From: Staphylococcus shinii
GTDB lineage: Bacteria > Bacillota > Bacilli > Staphylococcales > Staphylococcaceae
Direction: 5' to 3'
NCBI RefSeq assembly: GCF_017583065.1
Contig: NZ_JAGEVL010000007.1
Span: forward strand, 124,001-188,000
DNA: 64,000 nucleotides
The notes beneath the pieces were generated by a model. The model had not been told where the DNA came from and searched no databases. It saw nothing but the letters and a program-made list of their open reading frames with translations. The translations under genes and the position numbers were made by a program. Positions 57,035 to 64,000 of this stretch are shown piece by piece. The first letter of the stretch is position 1; each line of letters begins with the position of its first letter.

Positions 57035-57952
57035 ATGAAACCTAACATTTTATTGGCAGGTGTTACAGGATATATAGGTAAAAATTTAATTCAACATATA
57101 AAAAATGATGCTAATTTATATACATTATCAAAATATCCTAAAGAAGAAGATTTTAAAGCGGTGACATGGTTAAAAAAAGATATTTATAATTATTTAGATG
57201 TTGTATCAGCGATGAAAGATATGCATATAGCCATTTATTATTTAGATCCAACTAAACATTCAGCAAAATTAACACAGGCCACAGCAAGAGATTTGAATTT
57301 AATCGCTGCAGATAACTTTGGACGGGCAGCTGCTAAAAATGGCATAAGTAAAATTATTTATATTAGTGGAAGTAGATTTGATTATGAAACTGTACAACGT
57401 TTGTCGGCACATGGTGTCTTCGTTGAAAAAACAGCAACAACTGTATCACGTCCACATGTGTCAGTGGAACTTCAATCTTCTAAATACGATGACGTTCGTA
57501 GCGCTTTAAGCATGCAACTTCCTATGAATTGGACACTAGAACAAATGGTTGAGTACTATTTTAAATGGTTAAATGAAACTAAAGGAACCTTACTGCACAC
57601 ATACAAAGATGAAGGTAACTATGTAATATATATTAAAGATAAGGCTAAGCCTATTCTTATTTTTAATAAAATGCAAATAGAGGATGATATTATTTCATTA
57701 TATTTGGTGGGTGGTACACTAGTAAAACCCAATTTATTGAAACAAGGTAAACTAGAATTTCGCAGACTCAAAGATACGCAAACTGTAGTGGTACATTTAT
57801 ATGATTATATACCTAAACTTGTTTGGCCGGTGTACTATTTGGTCCAGTCACCATTCCAAGGATTGATGATGAGAGGGTTTGAAATAGATTGTCGAATAAA
57901 GCACTTTAACGGGAGAATTCAGTCAGGCGAAGATATAAAATATACTAAATAA
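57035..57952 (+). CDS. graX: GraX, NAD(P)-binding epimerase-like regulator of GraRS
   Basis: This 305-residue protein has the dinucleotide-binding motif GVTGYIGKNL (residues about 8-17) and an extended-SDR-like body with IYISGSRFDYETV. In S. aureus GraX is a cofactor in cationic-peptide signalling with GraRS. It is encoded 12 bp before graR in one operon. Enzymatic activity is not shown by the sequence alone. Confidence 0.88.
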   Translation: MKPNILLAGVTGYIGKNLIQHIKNDANLYTLSKYPKEEDFKAVTWLKKDIYNYLDVVSAMKDMHIAIYYLDPTKHSAKLTQATARDLNLIAADNFGRAAAKNGISKIIYISGSRFDYETVQRLSAHGVFVEKTATTVSRPHVSVELQSSKYDDVRSALSMQLPMNWTLEQMVEYYFKWLNETKGTLLHTYKDEGNYVIYIKDKAKPILIFNKMQIEDDIISLYLVGGTLVKPNLLKQGKLEFRRLKDTQTVVVHLYDYIPKLVWPVYYLVQSPFQGLMMRGFEIDCRIKHFNGRIQSGEDIKYTK

Positions 57953-57964
57953 AGTGGTGATGAC

Positions 57965-58639
57965 GTGGATATTTTGTTAGTAGAAGATGATATGACATTG
58001 TTTAAAGAATTAAGCGAAGAATTAGAACAATGGGATTTTAAAGTTTATGGTATTGATGACTTTAGTAATGTAATGGCTAAATTTGAAATGGTCGATCCTG
58101 CCATCATTATTATGGATGTGAAATTACCTAAATATGACGGTTTTTATTGGACTAGGAAAATTAGAGATATATCTAATACGCCAATTTTATTCCTGTCGTC
58201 GAGAGACAATCCAATGGATCATGTGATGAGTATGGAATTGGGCGCGGATGATTATGTTCAAAAACCATTTAATACGAGTATATTAATTGCCAAACTACAA
58301 GCGATTTATAGACGTGTATATCAATTTAGCTTAGAAGAAAAGCGTGTCCTTACTTGGCAAGATGCAACTTTAGATTTGTCTAAAGATAGTATTAGTAAAG
58401 ATGAAGCGCAGATTTATTTATCCAAAACAGAAATGATTATTTTAGAAATGTTAGTTAAGAAGCAAAATCAAATTGTCACGAGAGACACATTGATAACTGC
58501 GTTATGGGATGACGAGGCGTTTGTTAGTGATAATACGTTAACGGTTAATGTGAACCGTTTAAGGAAAAAATTAGCTGACATTGATATGAATGATGCAATT
58601 GAGACGAAAATAGGTAAAGGGTATATGGCTCATGGATAA
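57965..58639 (+). CDS. graR: Response regulator GraR
   Basis: This 224-residue OmpR/PhoB-type regulator has the phosphoacceptor Asp in [13 protein letters not shown] (about residue 51), the conserved Lys in DDYVQKPF (about residue 100) and a C-terminal winged helix ([15 protein letters not shown]). In S. aureus it turns on dltABCD, mprF and vraFG. GTG starts it, and it overlaps graS by 8 bp. Confidence 0.93.
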   Translation: MDILLVEDDMTLFKELSEELEQWDFKVYGIDDFSNVMAKFEMVDPAIIIMDVKLPKYDGFYWTRKIRDISNTPILFLSSRDNPMDHVMSMELGADDYVQKPFNTSILIAKLQAIYRRVYQFSLEEKRVLTWQDATLDLSKDSISKDEAQIYLSKTEMIILEMLVKKQNQIVTRDTLITALWDDEAFVSDNTLTVNVNRLRKKLADIDMNDAIETKIGKGYMAHG

Positions 58640-59660
58640 CTTTAAGTGGATATATATTTTTTTAAGGTCACGTATATATTGGATTTTATGGTTTATCTTT
58701 TTAAACTTTATCACCTTGATTATTGCTTATTTAGATTATGATATTAGTGTAGGGAGTACATATTATATTATTATTTTGAATCTAGGTATTTCAATATTGT
58801 TTTTATCGTTCACATTTTTAAAGGAAATAAAATTTTTTAAACACTTAGATGAGAATATAGAACCTGAGGCGTTAAAGCATAAATCATTAGCAGATACGCC
58901 TTTACAGCAAGAAGTGGTTGATTATTTACACGACCAAATTATAGCTCAAAAATCATTAGTTACGCGTCAGCAAAAGCAGATTCAATCCACTGAAGCCTCA
59001 TTAACAGATTTTGTACATGATATTAAAACGCCTGTAACAGCAATGAAGTTATTAATAGAAAAAGAACAAGATACTACTAGAAAAAATGCACTTTTATATG
59101 AATGGACACGAATAAATGACATGTTAGATAGACAGTTATTTTTAACGCGTTTAGAATCACAAAATAAAGACATGTATTTTGAACATGTGGCGCTGAAACG
59201 TCTTGTTATTGAAGAAATACAAATCACTCGATATATCAGCCAGTCTAAAGGCATTGATTATGATTTGGATTTTGAGGATGACTATAAAGTATACACAGAT
59301 GCTAAATGGTGCCGAATGATGATTAGACAAATTTTATCAAATGCCGTTAAATATAGCGAAGAAAGTACAATTCATGTCCATGCTTATGTAGATCAAGGTC
59401 ATACAGTTCTTGAAATTAGAGATGAAGGTAAAGGGATAAGTGCTAAAGATTTACCACGTATTTTTGAAAAAGGTTTTACTTCCACTACCGATCGTAATGA
59501 AACGTCAGCTTCTGGGCTTGGCTTGTACCTTGTCAATCATGTGAAAGAAAAGTTAGGTGTCCATGTATCTGTTTCTTCAGAATTGAATGTAGGGACAACT
59601 ATGAAATTTATTTTCCCTAAGCAAAATGAATTGATATCAAGATTATCTGAAAATATATAA
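58632..59660 (+). CDS. graS: Histidine kinase GraS
   Basis: This 342-residue intramembrane-sensing kinase has two helices joined by a very short outside loop ([11 protein letters not shown], about residues 36-46), the phosphoacceptor His in [14 protein letters not shown] (about residue 130) and N, G1 and G2 boxes ([27 protein letters not shown]). The loop contacts cationic peptides in S. aureus. The vraFG genes that follow graS there are absent here. Confidence 0.92.
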   Translation: MDNFKWIYIFLRSRIYWILWFIFLNFITLIIAYLDYDISVGSTYYIIILNLGISILFLSFTFLKEIKFFKHLDENIEPEALKHKSLADTPLQQEVVDYLHDQIIAQKSLVTRQQKQIQSTEASLTDFVHDIKTPVTAMKLLIEKEQDTTRKNALLYEWTRINDMLDRQLFLTRLESQNKDMYFEHVALKRLVIEEIQITRYISQSKGIDYDLDFEDDYKVYTDAKWCRMMIRQILSNAVKYSEESTIHVHAYVDQGHTVLEIRDEGKGISAKDLPRIFEKGFTSTTDRNETSASGLGLYLVNHVKEKLGVHVSVSSELNVGTTMKFIFPKQNELISRLSENI

Positions 59661-59728
59661 AATTAATGAGTGACTGCAAAAATATAATAATAAATGTATA
59701 GGCATTATGAATTGTGTTAGCTAATACG

Positions 59729-59778
59729 TATTTAGAACCTGGGAAGATTGTTTATTTCTTGGGTTCTTTTTGTTTTTA
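59729..59778 (+). terminator. Terminator after graXRS
   Basis: AGAACCTGGGAA pairs with TTCTTGGGTTCT, and T5GT5 follows. The rest of the 609-bp gap to the DUF47 gene has no gene; a perfect-looking ribosome binding site at 59884 leads only to ATGAAATAG. Confidence 0.78.
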
Positions 59779-60116
59779 ACATTATATGGTGGATAGATAT
59801 GTATTTAAAATTATTTATAAAAATATTTGCAAATTAGTGAAAAAAGTTGTTGAATACAAATAATAAATATGCAATCATATTTAAGGTGAGTTTAATATGA
59901 AATAGTTATTAAAATTAATTCAATCTGATAGGTTACAATTCCTAAATATGCGACTATGATTAATAACAATAAAAGTAGTAAAATTTTGTTAATTTTACGA
60001 AAATGTAATATTAAGAATTTGTAAATGCAATTGTAGGATTGTAAATTTTATGCTATTTTCAAATAAGGATAAATCAACATTTATGAGATTTTTTAACCAA
60101 TAGAAGCAAATACTCA

Positions 60117-60145
60117 TTTACACAATTTTAACAATAACTATAACA
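60117..60145 (+). promoter_or_regulatory. PhoP/WalR-type repeated hexamers upstream of pit
   Basis: TTTACA (60117-60122), TTAACA (60128-60133) and ATAACA (60140-60145) are spaced by 5 and 6 bases. TTHACA direct repeats are PhoP boxes. Read on the other strand the first two also fit the WalR site TGTWAH-N5-TGTWAH, so the regulator is ambiguous. Confidence 0.45.
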
Positions 60146-60269
60146 ATAAAAAATGATGAGTGAATTGTAAATCTTGTGAATCTTAATTTATCTTAATTAT
60201 TGGTATTTAAATTTTTTAAATTTATTGAAGGTGGTTGGGGACAATCGCTGTAAATGGAGGATTTTTTGG

Positions 60270-60887
60270 ATGTTTAACAAGAAAAAAGATAAGTTCATGG
60301 TGAAATTAGAAGAAATGGTGTTCAATTTAGACAGAGCAGCAATTGAATTTGGAAAAATGGATTTTAATACACACTTAGATTTAAAAGCATACTCTGATAA
60401 TATTAAAACATATGAGTCACATGGTGATGAATTAATGCATCAAGTGATTTCAGACTTAAACCAAACTTTTATCACACCAATCGAACGTGAGGATATCCTC
60501 TCTTTATGTAACGCAATTGATGACGTATTAGACGCAATTGAAGAAACTTCAGGAATGTTTGAAATGTATTCTATTGAATATACTGATGAATACATGGCTG
60601 AGTTTGTAGATAATATTCAAAAAGCTATTGCAGAAATGAAATTAGCTGTTGGCTTATTAGTAGATAAAAAATTATCACACATGCGTATTCATTCTATTAA
60701 TATTAAAGAGTTTGAAACAAATTGTGATGGTATTTTACGTCAATCAATTAAGCATATTTTTAATAGTGAAACAGACCCAATCACATTAATTAAAATAAAA
60801 GAAATATATGAAAGCTTAGAAGAAATTGCAGATAAGTGCCAAGCCGTAGCAAATAACTTTGAAACTATAATAATGAAAAATAGCTAA
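60270..60887 (+). CDS. DUF47 (PhoU-like) partner of Pit
   Basis: This 205-residue all-helical protein (MFNKKKDKFMVKLEEMVFNL at its start) fits DUF47, PhoU-like proteins encoded beside Pit phosphate carriers. Conserved pieces are REDILSLCNAIDDVLDAIEE and EESLEEIADKCQAVANNFE-like YESLEEIADKCQAVANN. ATG 60270 has GGAGG 9 bp before; the open frame from 60225 adds a non-conserved head. It probably regulates the permease encoded 13 bp downstream. Confidence 0.9.
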   Translation: MFNKKKDKFMVKLEEMVFNLDRAAIEFGKMDFNTHLDLKAYSDNIKTYESHGDELMHQVISDLNQTFITPIEREDILSLCNAIDDVLDAIEETSGMFEMYSIEYTDEYMAEFVDNIQKAIAEMKLAVGLLVDKKLSHMRIHSINIKEFETNCDGILRQSIKHIFNSETDPITLIKIKEIYESLEEIADKCQAVANNFETIIMKNS

Positions 60888-60900
60888 GGAGTCCTAACTT

Positions 60901-61908
60901 ATGGAATATATTTTGATCATCACAGTAGCTATTGTTATTTTTTCACTCATATTTGACTTTATCAATGGTTTCCATGATACAGCCAATGCTGTTGCTACTG
61001 CTGTTTCAACGCGTGCCTTAACTCCTAGAACGGCTATACTTTTGGCATCTGTTATGAACTTTATCGGTGCTTTAACGTTTACTGGAGTTGCAGGGACAAT
61101 AACTAAAGATATCGTAGACCCATTTAAATTAGAAAATGGTCTAGTTGTAGTGTTAGCAGCTATTATTGCTGCAATTTTCTGGAATTTACTAACTTGGTAT
61201 TATGGTATACCGAGTTCATCTTCTCATGCATTGATAGGTTCTATCGCTGGTGCGGCAATTGCTTCACAAGGTTCATTTGCCGTATTACATTATCAAGGTT
61301 TTACAAAAATCATAATCGTGTTACTTTTATCACCAGTTATTGCATTCTGCGTAGGGTTTATTATGTACTCTATTGTAAAAGTAGTGTTTAAAAATGCGAA
61401 CCTTACAAAAACTAACCGTAACTTTAGATTCTTCCAAATTTTTACAGCGTCTTTACAATCATTTTCACATGGTACGAATGATGCTCAAAAATCAATGGGG
61501 ATTATTACATTAGCTTTAATTGTTGCGGGTATTCAAACGGGTTCTAGCGTAGAACCGCAATTATGGGTTAAAGTTTCTTGTGCTACTGCAATGGGATTAG
61601 GTACGGCTGTTGGTGGTTGGAAAATTATTAAAACAGTTGGTGGTAATATTATGAAAATAAGACCAGCTAATGGTGCTGCAGCAGATTTATCATCTGCGTT
61701 AACTATATTTGTGGCATCATCACTACATTTCCCACTATCTACAACACACGTAGTTTCTTCATCTATCTTAGGTGTGGGATCTTCTAACCGTATTAAAGGT
61801 GTTAAGTGGAATACAGCGCAACGTATGATTGTTACATGGGTTATTACATTACCAATTTCTGCAATAGTTGCAGCATTGATTTATTATATTATTAATTTTT
61901 TCTTATAA
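60901..61908 (+). CDS. pit: Low-affinity inorganic phosphate transporter
   Basis: This 335-residue PiT-family carrier has about ten helices and the duplicated signature: DFINGFHDTANAVATAVSTR in the first half and SFSHGTNDAQKSMGI in the second. It brings in phosphate, as a metal complex, with protons. It forms an operon with the DUF47 gene. A terminator follows at 61929. Confidence 0.94.
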   Translation: MEYILIITVAIVIFSLIFDFINGFHDTANAVATAVSTRALTPRTAILLASVMNFIGALTFTGVAGTITKDIVDPFKLENGLVVVLAAIIAAIFWNLLTWYYGIPSSSSHALIGSIAGAAIASQGSFAVLHYQGFTKIIIVLLLSPVIAFCVGFIMYSIVKVVFKNANLTKTNRNFRFFQIFTASLQSFSHGTNDAQKSMGIITLALIVAGIQTGSSVEPQLWVKVSCATAMGLGTAVGGWKIIKTVGGNIMKIRPANGAAADLSSALTIFVASSLHFPLSTTHVVSSSILGVGSSNRIKGVKWNTAQRMIVTWVITLPISAIVAALIYYIINFFL

Positions 61909-61928
61909 TTTAAGATAAAGCAATCCAA

Positions 61929-61972
61929 AAGCGGCTGAGTCAAATTAATTGTCTCAGCCGTAATTATTTTAT
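61929..61972 (+). terminator. Terminator after pit
   Basis: CGGCTGAG pairs with CTCAGCCG around a 13-base loop. The next 270 bases to 62242 hold no gene that I recognise. Confidence 0.8.
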
Positions 61973-62241
61973 AGCAGTAGTTTTAAAGGCACTTTTCTTA
62001 ATTTATTGAGTTAGTGGTTATTACACATGAGCTTTTACTCAGACGTTCTACTTATAAAAATTAGTATTACTTATGTAAGAGCTCCAGTTCTCTTTATAAG
62101 TACATCCAGTTAATGGAACTTAAACTTGAGTATTGGTTAAAACAAATCTATTAACCTTATCTAATAGCTTTCAGTCTCACGCTGTTTGATTCAAATATAG
62201 AGCGCTAGGAAATGATAAATGGTTAGAGTTCGTGAGCACAA

Positions 62242-62283
62242 AATAATAGCCTGAGACATTTATGTCTCAGGCTATTATTTGAT
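62242..62283. terminator. Bidirectional terminator, SsaA-like gene
   Basis: AAATAATAGCCTGAGACAT pairs with ATGTCTCAGGCTATTATTT; it ends the minus-strand hydrolase gene. Confidence 0.85.
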
Positions 62284-62328
62284 TTATTTTACTACTGTCA
62301 TCGTTTCATTCGCATAATAAGTTTATAA

Positions 62329-63135
62329 TTAATGAATATAATTATAACTTGAAGCTTGTGATGCAGGGATTGTACGATAATCAACAGTACCTGGAGGCGT
62401 ATTGTAATTCATTTCTGAAATTAAAATACTACCATCTGGATTTACTTGTTCTACGTAAGCAACGTGTCCAATAGGTCCTTCATAATTTTGCATGATTGAA
62501 CCAGCTGTAGGTGAATTATTTACAGTATAACCATCTGCAGCAGCATTGTTTGCCCAATGATCTGCATTCCACCAGTAAGTGCTAATTGGTCGATCAGTTT
62601 CTGCTCTACGATTAAATACGTGCCAAGTACATTGTCCCCAATCGTATAAGTTAGCATCACTTGCTGATGATCCACCTGTGTTCGTGTTTGGTGTTTCTGT
62701 TGAGCTTCCGCCCGCACCACCAGTTCCTGTTGCGCCAGGGATTGTTAATGTTTGATTAGGGTAGATGATGTAACCATTTAAATTGTTGGCTGAAACAATT
62801 TCATCAACTGAAACGCCGTATTTATTTGCAATGATATTTAAAGACTCACCAGATTGTACAGTGTGACTTGATTCACCTGAAGCAGCGTTTGAAGATGATT
62901 CTTGTCCCTTAGAACCGCTTCCGCCAATTTCGATGACTTGTCCTGGGAATACAATGTTATTATTAATGTTATTATTTTGTTTAATTTCATCAATTGAAAC
63001 ACCGTATTGCTGTGAAATTGACCATAGTGACTCACCAGATTTTACTGTATGCTGTGTTGATGCATCAGCTTCATGATTTGCTATGAATGCTGCTGCACCT
63101 GAAGCAGCTGTTACTGCAAATGCTAACTTTTTCAA
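62329..63135 (-). CDS. Secreted LysM-CHAP peptidoglycan hydrolase (SsaA/Sle1 family)
   Basis: This 268-residue protein has a signal peptide cut near EADA (about residue 25), two LysM cell-wall binding repeats (HTVKSGESLWSISQQYGVS from residue 29 and HTVQSGESLNIIANKYGVS from residue 91), a Gly/Ser linker and a C-terminal CHAP domain (about residues 160-268) with catalytic Cys in DWGQCTWHVFNRR and His in GPIGHVAYVEQV. It probably cuts peptidoglycan amide bonds at division. A WalR-like site lies 120 bp upstream. The name Sle1 is used for a three-LysM protein, so no symbol is given. Confidence 0.92.
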   Translation of the reverse strand: MKKLAFAVTAASGAAAFIANHEADASTQHTVKSGESLWSISQQYGVSIDEIKQNNNINNNIVFPGQVIEIGGSGSKGQESSSNAASGESSHTVQSGESLNIIANKYGVSVDEIVSANNLNGYIIYPNQTLTIPGATGTGGAGGSSTETPNTNTGGSSASDANLYDWGQCTWHVFNRRAETDRPISTYWWNADHWANNAAADGYTVNNSPTAGSIMQNYEGPIGHVAYVEQVNPDGSILISEMNYNTPPGTVDYRTIPASQASSYNYIH

Positions 63136-63254
63136 AAAAACTCCTCCTTCAATGCCTATGTCTAACAGTGATTATTGAAATAAATACATGTCGTTAGTTT
63201 TTTTAATCTCAATTCACGTTTCATACTAACAAAAATCATTTGCTTTGTGTACGT

Positions 63255-63271
63255 TGTTATAAAGTTGTAAT
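63255..63271 (+). promoter_or_regulatory. WalR-like box upstream of the CHAP hydrolase
   Basis: TGTTATAAAGTTGTAAT fits TGTWAH-N5-TGTWAH, the site of the essential regulator WalR, which controls ssaA-type genes in staphylococci. It is 120 bp before the start codon of the minus-strand gene. Confidence 0.55.
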
Positions 63272-63598
63272 ATTATTAATATTTAGTGTTTCACTGAGGA
63301 TTGTTCGATAAATGCCTTTGTACAGGAGTTTATAAGCATGTGTTACATTTCACTTGTAATTAACTTTATTTGAAATGTAACATTAACTATTAACAAAAAT
63401 AGTGATTTTAACATTAAAATTGTTAGAAAATACATTCATCATGTTTGCTAATCAATGAAACAGTGAACATTAAAGTATTAATAAATGCAATCGTAGGACA
63501 TTGTGAAAATTTACATGCTATACATATATCCCATAAATGTTATGATTAAACGCATATTATTTTTATAAATAGTTCTATAATGAGAAGGAGTGAGTAAA

Positions 63599-64000
63599 TT
63601 GGCTGAATCAACACAACATGTTAATAAGCAACAAAAACAATCTAAATCACAGTCGCATGCTTATAGTAAAGTATGGCTATTCTTTATGTACTACTGGATT
63701 ATTTTTGGTATTGGTTGCTATTTTGGACAATTCTTACCTATGGAATGGAGAAAACCACTTTCATTCGTACTTCTTGCCTTGGTACTGATTACGGTTATCT
63801 TTAATCGGGCACGTAAATACGGTTTAGTAATTTCCCATATTTACGCAATTGTTGTAGGTTTATTATCTTATGCAACGTTCACCGCATATTTACAAAATTT
63901 AGGACCAGAGGTATTTTTCAAAAATATCATTTTAGCAATTTCAGCGTTTATTGTTTTTGGTATTATCGGCTATTTCTTAATTGGTAATGCGGCTAGTATG
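63599..64000 (+). CDS. Bax-inhibitor-1-like membrane protein, 3' end outside window
   Basis: The frame is open to the last base, so only 134 residues are seen. A polar, Gln/Lys-rich head (about residues 1-25) is followed by at least four helices (WLFFMYYWIIFGIGCYFG, then PLSFVLLALVLITVIF and others). Pattern and order fit the BI-1/YccA group of membrane proteins. The TTG start at 63599 is supported by GAAGGAGTGAG just upstream. Confidence 0.7.
   Translation, partial: MAESTQHVNKQQKQSKSQSHAYSKVWLFFMYYWIIFGIGCYFGQFLPMEWRKPLSFVLLALVLITVIFNRARKYGLVISHIYAIVVGLLSYATFTAYLQNLGPEVFFKNIILAISAFIVFGIIGYFLIGNAASM

Noticed and set aside
59884..59905. Gene start after graS (AAGGTGAG then ATG)
   Set aside because: The frame stops after two codons; no vraF-like sequence follows in any frame.

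Overview
The window is a low-GC Firmicute chromosome, almost certainly a Staphylococcus other than S. aureus. The gene order is the conserved staphylococcal backbone: argS, sarA, the seven-gene mnh2 (Mrp) antiporter, mntABC/mntR, the wall teichoic acid genes tagA-H-G-B-X-D, pbp4/abcA, fhuCBG, dhaKLM, graXRS, pit and an SsaA/Sle1-like CHAP hydrolase. Protein divergence, an accessory insertion and the absence of vraFG beside graRS point to a coagulase-negative species. I cannot name the species from sequence alone. No tRNA, rRNA, CRISPR array, prophage or intact transposase was seen.

Layout. 1-5.4 kb: HD-domain phosphohydrolase (cut by the window edge), ywhD, a DUF1934 gene joined to argS, and a MagIII-like DNA glycosylase. 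5.5-12.1 kb: a BtuF/FecB-type lipoprotein and FecCD permease without an ATPase, a HAD protein paired with an alpha/beta-hydrolase that has lost its catalytic residues, a secreted protein, a membrane protein and an Asp-nucleophile hydrolase. 12.3-16.8 kb: sarA, an HlyD-like adaptor, a YdcZ-type transporter, DUF2922/DUF1659 small proteins and a tyrosine-recombinase fold protein lacking the catalytic Tyr. 16.8-25.0 kb: mnhA2-G2 and an NhaP-type Na+/H+ antiporter. 25.0-29.3 kb: mntABC with a candidate RsaC-type 3'UTR RNA and divergent mntR, bracketed by two 358-bp direct repeats. 29.3-33.5 kb: an accessory module (AsnC regulator, MBL hydrolase, MFS exporter, GNAT) between two IS3-like end remnants. 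33.8-40.7 kb: M50 peptidase and teichoic acid genes. 41-46 kb: pbp4/abcA and a nucleoside transporter. 46.5-56 kb: YitT, fhuCBG, dhaKLM, YkvI-like carrier and a membrane-anchored esterase. 56.4-64 kb: GNAT, graXRS, DUF47-pit, LysM-CHAP hydrolase and a Bax-inhibitor-like membrane protein (cut by the window edge).

Much of the window serves the cell envelope and ion homeostasis: Na+/H+ exchange, Mn2+ import with its repressor, siderophore uptake, teichoic acid synthesis and export, peptidoglycan crosslinking and hydrolysis, and the GraRS cationic-peptide sensor.

The observations most worth following are: (1) two consecutive hairpins with CCUCC loops directly after mntC on the mnt strand, matching what is known of the sRNA RsaC; (2) the paired 358-bp repeats, each placed just after a terminator, one with a near-perfect 17-bp flanking duplication; (3) the accessory module between IS-like ends; (4) two degenerate enzymes kept as intact genes.
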